Shown: positions 1 through 12,041 of the stretch, piece by piece | How positions within the stretch are numbered: the stretch's first letter is position 1 | Layout of the letters: the number at the start of each line of letters is the position of its first letter | DNA from: Dasypus novemcinctus | Taxonomy: Eukaryota > Chordata > Mammalia > Cingulata > Dasypodidae | Direction of reading: 5' to 3' | NCBI RefSeq assembly: GCF_030445035.2 | Contig: NC_080694.1 | Location: 72,803,147 to 72,867,146, forward strand | DNA: 64,000 bases | Made by a program: the position numbers and the translations under genes | Notes under the pieces: generated by a model | The model's input: the letters and a program-made list of their open reading frames with translations, nothing else | What the model was told of the DNA's origin: nothing | The model's database searches: none

Positions 1-99
1 AACAAGTTTAAACCTCAGGGCCAGCCTAACCCTCCTTGTCACCACTCCCCAGAGTGAGGAATGGAAACTACACAAAGAAGAAAACTTCAAGTCAAAATC

Positions 100-3000
100 C
101 GGAGAGACTATTAGAACTGTACCCTGAGGTCTGGGCTGAAAAGAATTCACCAGGAATGGCCTGGAACCAAACCCCTCTCATCATAGACATAAAACCTGGG
201 GCCACCCTGGTCTGACAAAGGCAATACCCAATCCCCCATGAGGCACAATTGGACATGGTCAAACACATAAACTGCCTAAGAAAAGAAGGGATCTTGATCG
301 AATGCCAGTTGCCCTGAAACACTCCACTGATGCCAGTGAAGAAACCTGACAGGATGGGATATCGACCAGTTCGAGACTTGCGGGCCTTCAACAATGTTGC
401 AATCACCCTGCACCCAGTGGTTCCTAACTCATACACCTTAATGGGACAACTACCTCCTGGGGCTGCCTGCTTTACCTGTCTGGATTTAAAGGATGCTTTT
501 TTCTCCTGTGGGTGGCTCCCCAGAGCCCGTCACTATTTGCTTTTGAATGGGAGAATCCCAGGACTCAACAAAAGACTCAATTAACTTAGACTTGACATCC
601 CATCCACAGTGCTTCAAAAACTCTCCCACTCTTTTCAGAGAAGCCCTGGTGACAGACCTAGCTTCCTACCCATGGGAAAGCTTAAAATGTACACTCCTTC
701 AGTATGTAGATGACCTCTTGCTGGCTAGCGAGACAAAAGAAAATTGCTGGGAAGGAACTTGGGCCCTTCTACAACTTCTAAAGCAAACTGGCTATAAGTG
801 TTTGGAAAAGGGCTCAAATATGCCAGCAAAAGGTTAAGTATCTAGGGTTCATCATTTCAAAAGGGCACCGGGCACTAGGACCTTAACAAAAGAAGGTAAT
901 TTGTAGTACCCCAACACCTACCACTTAAAAAAAAAAAAACTCAGTGAATTCCTGGGTGTGGCAGGGTTCTGTCGCATCTGGATCCCCAGTTTTGCAGCTA
1001 TGGTTATACTTTTTTATGAATTCCTTACATGCCCAGAAAAATAACCCCTCTACTGAAGTATAACCCAAAAGGAAACCTCCGAAGAAGTTATAAAACAGCG
1101 CAGCTGGACCCCTGCCCTAAGCCTTCCGGATGTATCTCGGGACTTTAACCTGTTTGTATGTGAGAAAAGCAAGGTGCCCCTAGGAGTCCTCACTCAAGCA
1201 GTCGGCCCTTGGCAGAGACCTATTGCTCATCTATCAAAACAGTTAGATTTAGATCCTGTAGCTGCTGGTGGCCTCCCTGCCTGAGGGCTTTAACAGCAAC
1301 CGTAGCCCTTGTCAAAGAAGCCGACAAGCTCACTCTTGGGCAATCCATTCATGTCATGGTGCCGCATACTGTCACCACTTTAATGAACTCATATGATCAC
1401 TATAGGCTATCCAACCCCAGGTTTATTCATTACCAAGGACTGCTTTGCAAAAATCCCAAGATAACAGTGGAAAACTTGTGCACTCTGAATCCTGCCACTT
1501 TCCTGCTGGTTGAAAGAGGAACTCCTGAGCACAACTGTGCAGAAGTAACAGAAGAGGTGTATGTCAGTCATCCTGACCTCTAGGACAAGCCATTTCCTTG
1601 TCCAGACCAAACCCTATTCACAGATGGCAGCAGTTTTATCAGAGGTGGAGAAAGGCTTGCTGGATAAGCAGTGACCACAGGTGAACAAGTAGTAGAAGCA
1701 GCTCGCGTACCTAAAGGGTGGTCTGCACAGTGAGCAGAACTGTGGGCATTAATTCAGGCCCTACAATTGGCCGCTGGGCAAACAGTAAACATTTACACCT
1801 CCTCTAAGCATGCATTCGCTAATGTGTGTATCCATGGGGCAATTTATAAGGAGAGGGTACTCCAAACTGGAGGAGGAAAGGAAATCAAAAATAGAGAAGA
1901 AATTCTTCAACTATTGGAGGTAGTCTGGAAGCCAAGCTGGGCTGCCATCATCCATTGTAGGGGAAATCAGAAAAGAATAGATGCAGTTACTAAAGGAAGT
2001 ATACTAGTCAATGAAGGAGCTCAACCGGCAACCAAAGATGCACTCAAATTGCAAGTCCCATAACCGGTGCCTCACCTGCTGCTTTTAGGGCAACACATTG
2101 AAAAGCTAAACTATACCCAGGAGGAAGAGGAGTGGACAAAGAGAGAAGGAGGGCACCATGACCCCAGAGGGAAACTGGCTACTCCGGGATAGCTGAGTCT
2201 TTATCCCAAAGGGGGCTACCTACACTCTGGTTCAACAATACCACCAGCTCACCCACCTTGGAAAAACGGCTTTAGGAGCCCTGCTTGAAAAATATTACTA
2301 CATTGCCCAGATGACTTTATGCTGCACCACAGTTAACAGTCATTGCCAAAACTAAGCTAAAAACAACCCCTCCCAAGGTTCCCAGACCCTGGCCGGTATC
2401 CAACACACAGGAACTACCCCTTTTGAAGACTTGATGATGGACTTCACAGAAATAAAACCAAATCAAGGGTATAGATACTTAACAATAATGGGCACCTTCT
2501 CAGGCTTGGTGGATGCCTTCCCTACCCACACTGAAAAAGCAAGAGAAATAACTAAAACTTTTTACTCCTAGAAATAGTTCCCTGGCAAGGGATACCCTTG
2601 TCCATAGGTAGCAACAATGGCCTAGGTTTCATAACAGCCATAGCCCAAGAGCTAGCAAAACTGTTAGGAATTCTTGACATAGAGGTGCAATGGACACAAC
2701 CAATCCAATGTCCACATAGAAGAGGTGGCATTGGATTGGGAAAAGTGGACATGGTGGCTGATGGGTATGGGGAAAGGCAGGAAGAGATGAGAGGTGGAGG
2801 CTTTGGGACATGGAGCTGCCCTGGATGGTGCTTCAGAGGCAATCACCGGACATTGTAAATCCTCACAGGGCCCACTGGATGGAATGGAGGAGAGTATGGG
2901 CCATGATGTGGACCATTGACTATGAGGTGCAGAGGTGCCCAAAGATGTACTTACCAAATCCAATGGATGTGCCATGATGATGGGAACGAGTGTTGCTGGG

Positions 3001-3705
3001 GGGGGGGGGGGGGAGGTGGGGTGGGGGGGTGGGGTTGAATGGGACCTCACATATATATTTTTAATGTAATATTATTACAAAGTCAATAAAATAAATAAAA
3101 TAAAAAAAAAAACAAAAAAAAAACTGTTAGGAATTAACTGGAAGCTTCACACAACATATAGGCCCCATAGCTCAGGGAAAGTAGAAAGCATAAATTGAAT
3201 ACTCAAAACCATCTTAGTCAAGTTCTGTCAGTAAACTGGCCTCCTGGGTAGATCTGCTCCCATTAGCTCTCCTTAGAGTCAGGTGTACCCCCAGGCCCTC
3301 AGGCTATTTGCCTTTTGGACTTCTGTTTGGATGACCACCCCCAATTATTTAAATCTTCAACTCCTCGGACAGACTAGCCAGGATTCCACCTTCCAGCAGT
3401 TGGGAAAAAAACTGGCCCAAATACACAAAATTGTCCTGTCTCAGGATCCCATCCCATTAGGCCACCCAGTACACCCACACTTACCCAGAGACCTAGTTTG
3501 GATAAAAGACTGAAAGATGGAGCCACTCCAGCCCACCTGGACATGTCCAAATACTGTTATCCTTGTAACCCCCACTGCCCTTAAAGTTTCAGATATTACC
3601 CCTTGGATTCATCATACTAGAGTTAAAAGGGCACACTCCAACAAGAAACAAGATGATTGGACAACTCACCATGTACCCGACTGTGCCTTGAAAATCCAAA
3701 TTGCC
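100..3705 (+). pseudogene. pol: Retroviral pol remnant: reverse transcriptase, RNase H, integrase
   Basis: Open pieces match reverse transcriptase in order: a segment with the RPVRDLRAFN box at 362-391, then LDLKDAFF (about 482-505), then YVDDLLLA (702-725). RNase H starts near 1617 with FTDGSS. The integrase N-terminal zinc finger (YHQLTHLG) lies near 2239-2262 and the core begins near 2407 (HTGTTPFEDL). After the L1 insertion at 2673-3120 the integrase resumes at 3121, and its C-terminal segment ends near 3650 with the WIHH-RVK type end of gammaretroviral integrases. Frames change repeatedly and stops interrupt every domain (for example TGA at about 214), so this is a fossil. The family is inferred from motif content, not from a search. 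Confidence 0.85.
2673..3120 (+). mobile_element. 5'-truncated L1 3' end inserted in pol integrase
   Basis: The insert has a perfect 15-bp TSD, aaactgttaggaatt, at 2658-2672 and again at 3121-3135. It consists only of the last ~450 bp of the younger L1 family here. It contains the G-rich tract (about 2999-3035), the tatatatttttaatgtaat block, an aataaa signal and an A-rich tail at 3085-3120. The same sequence ends L1 A, B and D, which identifies it as an L1 3' UTR and not an independent element. Its 5' end starts at cttgacatagagg. It arrived after the provirus had integrated. Confidence 0.93.
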
Positions 3706-3729
3706 TAGAGCCACTGAGAATTACCATCA

Positions 3730-5765
3730 CCTGACTAGAGAGACTCCTGTTCCCTTTGGTTCCTACTCCTCTTTGGAATGCTCAACTTGCTGTTTGGGAC
3801 TGGACTGGCAGCTACAGCTCCCAGAGACTGGAGTGTAGTTGAAAGGACACTAATCTTAATAGTGTACTTGTGTCTTGTAGGATGCTTTGCTACTTTAAGT
3901 TCTTTTTCTTCACTTGGTTTGGGGCCACTGCCAACCCCTACCCCATTGTACTGGGTGTTACAAGGCCATAGTACCCACTGCTATACAGAGGCTAAAGCAG
4001 CTCAAGGGACAATGGTCTCCTGTCCCTGCCTTTAGCTTTCACACTTATGTACCAGAAAAATGTTATGATGTCCAAACTGTTACCCTATGTTCAGAATGTT
4101 CTGAACATTCCTATGGCAAAAGTTCTGGATAGACACAGTAAAACACTGGGGCAACTGCAAAACCTGGGGTAACCCAGGAGAAACTATATGCTGGAACTAT
4201 CTCCCACAAATAGGCATGTCCAATGGGGAAGGAGTGCAGGACCAAGCCCAGAAATAAGTCTTAAAACAGGTCCATGCCAAACTCATCCAACTAGCCAAAG
4301 GCCCCAAATATCAATATCACCAGATAAACTTCACAGGACTTCACCAACTTACTCGGTTCATAGCCTCCACTTGGCAGGTGGAGTGGCTAGTGGACATCAC
4401 TTATACCCTCTTCCTTAATGCTCACCCAGATGCCAACATCTGTTGGCTGTGCCTACCCCACTCAAGAAACCTTTATAGGCACCCCATCTTCTCCACAGTG
4501 GACCCCCAACCAAACTGCAGCTAAAATTAGAAATTAAGTCACCCTTTTTGGCCACATGGTCCTCAACATCTGACTAGTTCTCTCAGAAGGCAATAAAAAC
4601 AATGTAACCTGCTATCTAGGTAAAAACTCCAATCTAACATCAGAATCAGTCAGGATCATCCCTGCAAACTTATGTATTGCCAATAAAACTCTAGCAAATA
4701 ACTTGATCTGGTGTAAACCCCCAGGATCATTCTTCCTATTTGGCAGCTCTGCATATAGATGCTTAGAAGCCAATTGGTAAGGGAGTTGTATCATGGTATT
4801 CTGAACACCAGACATGGCTGTATATACTGAAAATGAGGTAGAACAAACTTTAAACCTGCATCAAAAGTGGTCCAAATAGGCGTCTTTGGGACATGGAGCT
4901 GCCCTGGATGGTGCTTCAGAGGTAATCACCGGACATTGTAAATCCTCACAGAGCCCACTGGATGGAATGGAGGAGAGTATGGGCCATGATATGAACCATT
5001 GTCTATGAGGTGCAGAGGTGCCCAAAGATGTACTTACCAAATCCAATGGATGTGTCATGATGATGGGAACGAGTGTTGTTGGGGGGGGAGAGGGGGGGTG
5101 GGGGGGTGGGGTTGAATGGGACCTCACATATATATTTTCAATGTAATATTATTACAAAGTCAATAAAAAATAAAAAATAAAAAAAAAAAGTGGTCCAAAT
5201 GAGCTCTGCTTGCCACCACCCTTATAAGAGCAGGTATAGTGATGGGAATAAGAACTGGACTGGGAGGATTAGGTTCTTCCTTCAACTTTATTACAAACTC
5301 TCCCAAGAATTAAATGAGGACATAGGGTGAGTTGCTGGTTCCCTAGTCTTCCTCAAGAGCCAAGTAAACTCACTAGCTGCAGTAACCCTGCAAAACAGGA
5401 TAGCCCTAGACCTATTGACAGCAGAAAAAAGAGAAACATGCATCTCCCTCAGGGAATAATGCTGTTACTACATCAACCAATCAGGAATAGTTTATATCAG
5501 AGTTAAGGGGCTGAGAGACAAGATTCAGAAAAGAAAAAGGGAACAATAATAGTCATGGAGCTGGAATCTGCGACAATGATCTTCTTGGCTCCTACCCCTT
5601 GCAGGTCCCCTAATCACTTTACTCATGTTAGTCACAATTGACCACTGCATAGTCAATGCCCTTATCAGGTTCATTGAAACAACAGTAACCCAGAGAGCAA
5701 CAGCAAGAGTTCTGACCCTAAGAGAATATAAGCTACTTAGCATGAGTGATGACCTATTAAAAATA
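3730..5765 (+). pseudogene. env: Retroviral env remnant (surface and transmembrane subunits)
   Basis: It follows pol directly. The surface-subunit CWLC motif, known in gamma-type Env as a disulfide-isomerase-like site, is at 4441-4452. The transmembrane subunit is recognisable from about 5190: a Gly-rich stretch, then NRIALDLL at about 5391-5414 (the immunosuppressive-domain position), then a Cys-Cys pair just after a TAA at 5457-5459. A hydrophobic membrane-span-like stretch lies near 5590-5640. At least several stops and frame changes, plus the L1 insertion at 4878-5185, break the frame. It cannot encode an envelope protein. Subfamily is not determined. Confidence 0.8.
4878..5185 (+). mobile_element. 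5'-truncated L1 3' end inserted in env
   Basis: A perfect 15-bp TSD, aaaagtggtccaaat, flanks it at 4863-4877 and 5186-5200. The insert is the last ~300 bp of the younger L1 3' UTR with its G-rich tract (about 5080-5110) and a taaaaaataaaaaa tail. The intact duplication and the close match to the copies at 2673 and 8649 suggest a young insertion. Confidence 0.93.
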
Positions 5766-5929
5766 AAAGGGGAGAGAGACAGCAAGATGGCAGCAGAGTA
5801 AGGAGCTCCTAGAGTCAACTCCTGCTGTAGGGCAGTTATTAAACACCCAGAGCTCTCTGGAGTTAGCTGAAGCACCTGTTTGAGGGATTCAGGAGGTCAG
5901 AAGGGCATTCTGCAACATTCTTGTAGGAG

Positions 5930-6780
5930 TGGAAGGAGGAGACTGCCCATTTGCAGAGAAGACTCATAAGTAGAGTGCTCCACACCATGGATGCTGGTGC
6001 CCATCCACCAACCAGAGGCACAAGTCACCTCAGGAGCTGTTCTGTGGCTGGAATTGAAAGTTCCACTTCCCAAAAATGGGGGAGGAAGAGACAATTGGGC
6101 ACCACCTTCAGCTAATGATGAGTAAAATTCAGTGGACTGCAGTATAATCCTGAGAACAGCTAAAGTTTGAGCCTGTCCAAGTCAGAAAGAGACTGGAAGC
6201 CACCATCTTAACTCCACACCTGGCACAAGGGGAAGCAGAATGGACTGAAAATCCAAGTGCTGATGGGGACTGGCTTCTTTCCATCCTGGTCAGATTGCAG
6301 GTCTACCCTAAGCCCAGTGCCATCTCCAACAGGAAGGAAGCTGCAGGGACCTGTGCCAACCTCTCCAGGAAATTGCAAGCCAAGCCATAGAGGACAGTGA
6401 AAGTCCCACTCTGGTGGTGCAAGCCACCCCAGGAGCTGTTCTTTGACCAGAATTGGAAGCTTCATTTCCCAAAAAAACAGGGGAGGAGGAGACTGTTGGC
6501 TGCCGATTTGGGTTACTAATTGGTAGACTCGGATGCCTAAGAAATAACCCTGGGAATGGCTGGGGTGTGAATTTGTCCAAGTCAGAAAGAGGCCAGTGGC
6601 CACAAATTTGACTCCACCCCCAGCCTGAGGGGAAGGTGACCTGACGAAATATCACAGTGATGGTAGGAACTGGTTTCTTTCACCTCAGTCAGCCTGCAGC
6701 CCTAGCCTGAGCTTCAGTCCCACCTCTGACAGGAAGGAGGATGGTTAGCTCACCACCAGCCTATCCAGGTAACTGAGGGT
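5930..6780 (+). repeat. L1 F 5' UTR tandem monomers, period 400 bp
   Basis: The phrase gtccaagtcagaaagag occurs at 6175 and again at 6575. The surrounding sequence (aggagctgttct..., gactccac..., aactggtttctttc...) repeats in the same order, giving two ~400-bp units and a partial upstream one. L1 E shows the same period in the opposite orientation. In L1 elements such monomers usually carry promoter activity, which is family knowledge and not shown here. Confidence 0.85.
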
Positions 6781-7249
6781 ACCTTTAACTGGCACAAACT
6801 GAGTAAAAGTTTACTGAGGAAACTGGTCATCTTGGACCTGCACTGCATAGATTACTGCCCACACCTGCAGCTCCATCAATGCCCTAGGCAGGGAAGGAAG
6901 TGATGTGAAGCTTCATCAGTCTCTCTGGGCAAGTACAGTCTAGGCCTGCACAACTTGGATTATTCCACACAACTGTGACTCTGTCCCTATCCCTGGCAAA
7001 GAAGAAAGTTGGGAGAAGCTTCATCAATACTTGGGGTAATGAGGGCAGCTTGAGCCTTCACAGTTTATAACACCAATTACACCTTTGGCTTCTACTGAAC
7101 AACCAGCAAGGGAGGAAGGTAGGAAGCCCTAAACAAAAAAGAATAACTGCACCCAGAATAAATACTCTAGTAAGCCAGATGCCAAGATACCAACCAAAAA
7201 TTACAATCCACGCCAAGAAACAGAAAGCTCTGGCCTAGTTTAAGGAATA

Positions 7250-8165
7250 AGATAAGCCTCCAGATGACATAAAAGAGTTGAGACAACTAATTATAGATGT
7301 TCAAACAAATCTTAATAAATTCAATGAGATGGCTAAAGAGATTAAGGATATTAAGAAGATATTGGATGAGCACAAAGAAGAATTTGAACGCATACATAAA
7401 AAATAGCATATCTTATGGGAATGAAAAGCACAATAAATGAAAGTAAAAAGACATTGGAATCATATCAAAGCAGATTTGAAGAGGCAGAAGAAAGGATTGG
7501 TGTGCTTGAAGAAATAGCCTCTGAAAGTGAACATACAAAAGAACAGATGAAGAAAAGAATGGCAAAAATTGAAGGAGGACTTAGAGAACTAAACAACAGT
7601 TGAAGATGTGTAAACATATATGTCATGGGTGTCCCAGAAGGAGAAGAAAAGGGAAAAGGGGCAGAAGAAATATTTAAAGAAATAATGGTAGAAAATATCC
7701 CAACCCTATTGAAGGACATAGATATCCATGTCCAAGAAGCACAACATATTCCCACCTTAAAAAATCTGAATAGACCAACTTGAGACATATACTTATCACA
7801 ATGTCAAATGCCTAAGACAAAGAGAGAATTCTGAAAACAGTAAGAGAAAAGCAATGCATAGCATATAAGGGATATCCAATACGATGAAGTGCTGATTTCT
7901 CTCCAGAAACCATGGAGGCAAGAAGACAGTGTCCTGATATATTTAAGATACTAAGAGAGAAAATTTTCCAGCCAAGAATTTTATATCCAACAAGACTGTC
8001 TTTCAAAAATAAGGGCAAGATTAGAATATTCACTGATAAACAGAAACTGAGAGTTTCTAAGCAAGAGACCATAAAGGGTGTGCTAGAGACTGGAAAGAAA
8101 AAAAACAGGAGAAAGAGGCCGGGAAGAGAGTGTAGAAATGAAGATTATATCAATAAAAGTAACTG
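7250..8165 (+). pseudogene. L1 ORF1 remnant (element F)
   Basis: ORF1 encodes the L1 RNA-binding chaperone, which forms trimers through a coiled coil. The N-terminal part (about 7250-7600) is Glu/Lys-rich with heptad-like spacing (for example 7415-7603). The RRM/C-terminal region is visible at 7912-8166 (METMEARRQ-like and FxNKGKIRIFTDKQKL segments). A stop after the codons near 7404 and two frame changes break it. It is truncated relative to the usual ~330-340 codons. No product is expected. Confidence 0.8.
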
Positions 8166-8224
8166 AAAGTGTCCAAAGAGTGGTGAAAATAAAATATGAC
8201 AGATAAAACTCAAGTAGTCAGTAA

Positions 8225-9370
8225 TAAACTTAACCAATGATGTAAAGTACTTGTATTCAGAAAACTGCAACTCAAAGTTAAAAGAAGTCAAAAAAGTCCA
8301 AAACAACTGGAAGAACATTCCATGCTCATGGTTTGAAGACAAAATATCATTAAGTTGTCAATTCTACTCAAATTCATATACAGATTCAATGCAACCCTGA
8401 TAAAAAATTCCACCAGCATTTGAAAAAAAAAATTGAAAACACAATTAGCAAATTTATTTGGAAGGGTAGGGGGTTTTTAATAGCCAGAAATATCATAAAA
8501 GGAAAAGCAAAACCTCATCTCCAGACTTTAAATCATACTACCAGGTAGAGTGGTAAAAACATCATGGTTTCTGGCCTAAAGACAGACACAATAGACCAAT
8601 GGAACCAAACTGATGGTTCAGAAACAAACCCTCACATGTATAGTCAAGTGATTTTTTTTTAATTTTTTATTTTATTTTTTATTTTTTATTGACTTTGTAA
8701 TAATATTACATTAAAAATATATATGTGAGGTCCCATTCAACCCCACCCCCCCACCCCCCCCTCTCCCCCCCCAACAACACTCGTTCCCATCATCATGACA
8801 CATCCATTGGATTTGGTAAGTACATCTTTGGGCACCTCTGCACCTCATAGACAATGGTCCACATCATGGCCCATACTCTCCTCCATTCCATCCAGTGGGC
8901 CCTGTGAGGATCCACGATGTCTGGTGATCACCCCCGAGGCGCCATCCAGGGCAGCTCCACGTCCCAAATACGCCCCCACCTCTCATCTCTTCCTGCCCTT
9001 CCCCATACCCATCGTCCACCATGTCCACTTTTCCCAATCCAATGCCACCTCTTCTATGTGGACATTGGATTGGTTGTGTCCATTGCACCTCTATGTCAAG
9101 AGGAGGCTGACTAGCCTGCCAAACCTACACAGCTCTGTCAGAACAGAACATTCAGCAAAATGGTGCTGAAAGAACTGGGTATCTATAGCCAAAAGAAGGA
9201 AAGAAGACCCGTATCTCATACCTTATCCAAAAATTAACTCAAAATGGATCAAAAAACTAAAAATAAAAGCAGGAATCATAAAACTTCTAGAAGAAATTAT
9301 GGGAAAATATCTTCAAGACCTGGTGATAGGTGATGGATTCTTAAAGGAGATGAGAAGGACTGAGTGGACT
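8225..9370 (+). pseudogene. L1 ORF2 remnant (element F), only C-terminal parts
   Basis: The sequence jumps from the ORF1/ORF2 junction (about 8215) directly to the late reverse-transcriptase/linker region (8225-8648). It resumes at 9109-9370 with the segment that reads ...WIKKLKIKAGIIKLLEE-like. The endonuclease and most of the reverse transcriptase are missing, so this is an internal deletion and not just 5' truncation. A minus-strand L1 3' end (8649-9108) splits what is left. Confidence 0.78.
8649..9108 (-). mobile_element. 5'-truncated L1 3' end inserted in L1 F
   Basis: It reads on the minus strand: T-rich start at 8650-8695, then attacattaaaaatatat, a C-rich tract (8733-8770), and the standard younger L1 3' UTR to about 9108. 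The 5' end is close to that of the copy at 2673 (both near tatgtcaag on this strand). The junction shares ggct with L1 F, and no clean TSD was seen. Confidence 0.85.
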
Positions 9371-9849
9371 GTCGATGTTTAATGTATGTAGAAGTTTTAA
9401 TTAGCTTTAATGTAACATTGTGGAAATGTTTAGAGTGGATGGTAACACACAGTGAGTAACAGCTAGTTTATAAATGGGAATGTGACTGAAAATGGTAGTC
9501 TAGGGATATAAATGCCAAGTGACAGAATGCTAGAGAATAATCTAGGAACTGAAGAACACAGTAAACCAAGAAGTGGATGAAAATTGTGGTTGGTGGTACA
9601 GATGCAGGAGTGTCCTTTGTGAGCTAGAGCAAATGTATATCACTACTGCAGGGTGTTGGAATGTGGAGAAACATGGGAAAGATACAACTGGAATGAGCTA
9701 TGGACTGTGGTTAATAGTAATAATATAATATTCTTGCATCTATGCCAAAGATATACTATGTTGATACTGAGGCAGAATGGAAAAAGTGAGCTAAGTATAT
9801 ACTATGGACATGGTAACAATCAGATGATATTATCTAATTGGTAACAAAT

Positions 9850-10425
9850 GTTCCACCATAAGTGGTGTGTTGATAGAAGGGTATTGCTTGGGAATTCTGC
9901 ACTTGTGCATGATTGTTTTATGTTTTCAACTTTTGTCATTAAAAAATACATTAAAAATAATAGGGTGGGTTGGGGGAAAAACACACCAAATGTAAGATAA
10001 GAACTATGATTAGTAGTAAGATTTTGACAATATTTTTTGATAATTTGTAACAAACCTTTCTTGACAATGCAAGTTGGTGGTAGAGGGTTGATGTATGGGA
10101 CCCCTTATGATGTTATGCATGTTTGCTTTGTAAGTTCACAACTTTTACTCTACACTTAATTTTTTATGTATGTTCATATATAAATGACATAAAGATAATA
10201 ATAGGATTGGTTAGGGGAAAATACTTTGTTTAGTAATAACATTTTGACAATGCTCTTTAATCATTAGTTAAAAAGATTTAACAACAATGCAAGTTATTGG
10301 TGGTAGGGTGAGATGTTATATATGTTTGTTTGATGTTATATATGTTTGTTTTGTAAGTTCACAACTATTATACACTTATTGTTTATATATGAGTGATATA
10401 TTTGAATAAATTTAAAAATATATAT
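9850..10425 (+). repeat. Tandem ~220-bp units in the 3' UTR of L1 F
   Basis: The phrase caatgcaagtt followed by ggtggtag occurs at 10065 and 10285, with a more diverged unit starting near 9850. Each unit ends with a tgtttgttttgtaagttcacaac-type block. A further short duplication (gatgttatatatgtttgt) sits at about 10311-10345. L1 E carries the same arrangement. Confidence 0.78.
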
Positions 10426-11025
10426 TAATTGGAAGGAGGATAACTCTATACCTTTTGGTGTTGTGTCCACATATACAGGCGGCTCTTATAAGAGCAGAAG
10501 TGTTTGGCATGAAAGGACCTTGGTATCACCCTGTTCAACCAACTAACTTATGCTTCAATTTGTATTGCCCTGTTTCCTCTAAAAGTCATTCCATTTGCAA
10601 AAATAGAGCTATTTACCACACACAGATGCAACCCCACCCAATTTCAGAATCTTCTTTTAGCTAACTTAAAAGTAAACAATAGTTTGAACCTGTGGGAATG
10701 GAATAATAATTTTGTTTTCTTTTGTTTTGGTGCAGATGTAAAAATTTTTCTGGAAAAAGGCCACTGATTTTGACTACAAGTGCACTCAGCTACAGCTACT
10801 AGTTTACTAGTGTAGAATGTAAGCTCCATGAATGCAAGACACACATCTCTTAAATTCTGGATCCCCAATATGTAGGGCACAGCTGATCATTAACAGTGTT
10901 TATTAAGGAATTTCTAAAGAAATAATGATAAATAAATGAATGGACATACATGGTAATACCTTTCCATTGCATTTCCCATTTACTCTTATGTTCCAGCCAC
11001 CACCTTCTCATTTTGTATCTTCAAA
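10426..11025. other. Intergenic, no gene seen
   Basis: AT-rich sequence lies between the end of L1 F and the olfactory receptor pseudogene. No coding region, repeat family or structured RNA could be supported. Promoter elements for the receptor could lie here but none is evident. Confidence 0.5.
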
Positions 11026-12041
11026 ATGGTTCTTGAAAATGTAACCACAATGGATGGTTTCTCCCTCATGAGGTTTTCTGACAACCATGACCTGCAGATG
11101 GTACATGCCTTACTGTTCTTGGTGATGTACTTATTGGCCTTGGCAGGTAACTTCATCATCATCACCATCACCACATGGGACCAGCTTCTCCAATCCTCAA
11201 TGTATTACTTCTTGAAGCACCTCTCCCTCCTCGACCTCTCCTTCATTTCCATCACAGTCCCTCAATCCATTGTCAGTGCCCTGAAAGGTGATGGCCATAT
11301 ATCCCATGGTCAGTATGTGCTTCAACTTTTCTTCTTCACCCCCCTGCCTGGGCTAAGGTGGCCATTCTTAGGTGATATCTTATGACTGCTATGTGGCTAT
11401 CTGCCCCCCACTGCACTGTAAGCTTATCATGGATCCTGGTACATATTGGGGGGCTATGGCATCTGTATGGCTGAGTGGGGCTGCCTCTGGAATTCTGTAC
11501 ACAGCAGCCACGTTCTCCATCACATTTTGCAAGGCCAAAGTCATCCATCAGTTTTCTGTGACATACCCCAGCTGCTGAAGCTCTCCTGCTCCAATTACAT
11601 TGGAGTGACTGGGGTGATTGGTTTCATTTTTCTGATGGTGTTCATTTGCTCCATCTCCATCGTTCTTTCCTAATCCCCATCTTCTCCACTGTTCTAAAAG
11701 TGCCCTCTGCTGAAGGCCGATCCAAGGTCTTCTCCACCTGCCTGTCTCACCTCTTTGTTGCCTCATTTTTTCTCGCCACCACTTCCTTTAAGTTCCTAAA
11801 ACCAACTTCCGATTCTCCAAGTGCTTTTGATCTTATGGTTTCTATCTTTTATATAGTGTTGCCCCCAACAGTCAACCCTATTATCTACAGTCTGAGGAAT
11901 GGGGCCATGAAGAGAGAATTGAAAAAGTTACTGTTGAGTAGGGAATTCCCTGGGGGGAAAAAAAAAATTTATCCAGTTGTGGATGACTGTCCAATATTAC
12001 ATACAAGAACTTTAGAAATAATGGAACCTTGCAATATGTGA
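11026..12041 (+). pseudogene. Olfactory receptor pseudogene, class II, OR14-like
   Basis: Olfactory receptors are single-exon seven-transmembrane G-protein-coupled receptors of sensory neurons. This copy begins with Met at 11026 and an N-glycosylation site (NVT). It carries the TM1 GNF segment, a TM2 LSLLDLSFISITVP segment, a TM3-end motif as SYDCYVAICPPL (about 11374-11409; consensus MAYDRYVAICHPL), the TM6 KVFSTCLSHL motif (about 11728-11757) and the TM7 NPIIYSLRN motif (about 11877-11903). The frame changes three times, near 11350-11385, 11560-11580 and 11640-11673, so it is inactive. Length fits a ~310-codon receptor. Family 14 is my best guess from the N-terminus and TM2; other class II families are possible. 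Confidence 0.85.

Larger units (their letters stand above)
1..5765 (+). mobile_element. Gammaretrovirus-like (class I) endogenous provirus remnant, pol-env, no LTR in window
   Basis: Decayed pol is followed by decayed env in the usual retroviral order. Landmarks in order are a reverse transcriptase active-site box (YVDD, 702-713), an RNase H start (FTDGSS, about 1617), an integrase zinc-binding HxxxH (about 2242-2260), an integrase core start (about 2410-2470), an integrase C-terminal segment (3480-3650), an envelope CWLC motif (4441-4452) and a transmembrane-subunit segment (5190-5750). Many stops and frameshifts interrupt all frames, so no product is expected. The pol/env layout and the CWLC motif place it with gamma-type retroviruses. 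Gag and the 5' LTR lie outside the window. The 3' LTR is absent because L1 F begins right after the env tail. Two L1 3' ends are inserted (2673-3120 and 4878-5185). Confidence 0.88.
5766..10425 (+). mobile_element. Old L1 element F, rearranged
   Basis: The element starts with a typical mammalian L1 5' tip (agcaagatggcagcagagt, 5782-5800). A 5' UTR of about 1.45 kb with 400-bp monomers follows, then ORF1 (about 7250-8165), ORF2 remnants lacking the N-terminal two thirds (about 8225-8648 and 9109-9370), and a ~1 kb 3' UTR with ~215-220 bp tandem units. A minus-strand L1 3' end interrupts it at 8649-9108. It abuts the env tail of the provirus. No clear TSD was found. Sequence decay places it with L1 E as the oldest recognisable L1 lineage with ORFs in this window. 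Confidence 0.88.

Noticed and set aside
92..436. 114-codon minus-strand open frame
   Set aside because: It is antisense to retroviral pol with no independent support.
2664..3050. Open frames rich in Pro, Ser and His, seen again at 4861, 8795, 16647, 21505, 24066 and 41728
   Set aside because: They recur because the same L1 3' UTR recurs. Composition follows the C-rich tract and no copy has a protein signature.
5766..5800. A 3' LTR for the left provirus at the L1 F junction
   Set aside because: No TG...CA element, TATA/AATAAA pair or polypurine-tract/LTR boundary could be found after the env tail; the sequence goes straight into an L1 5' tip.
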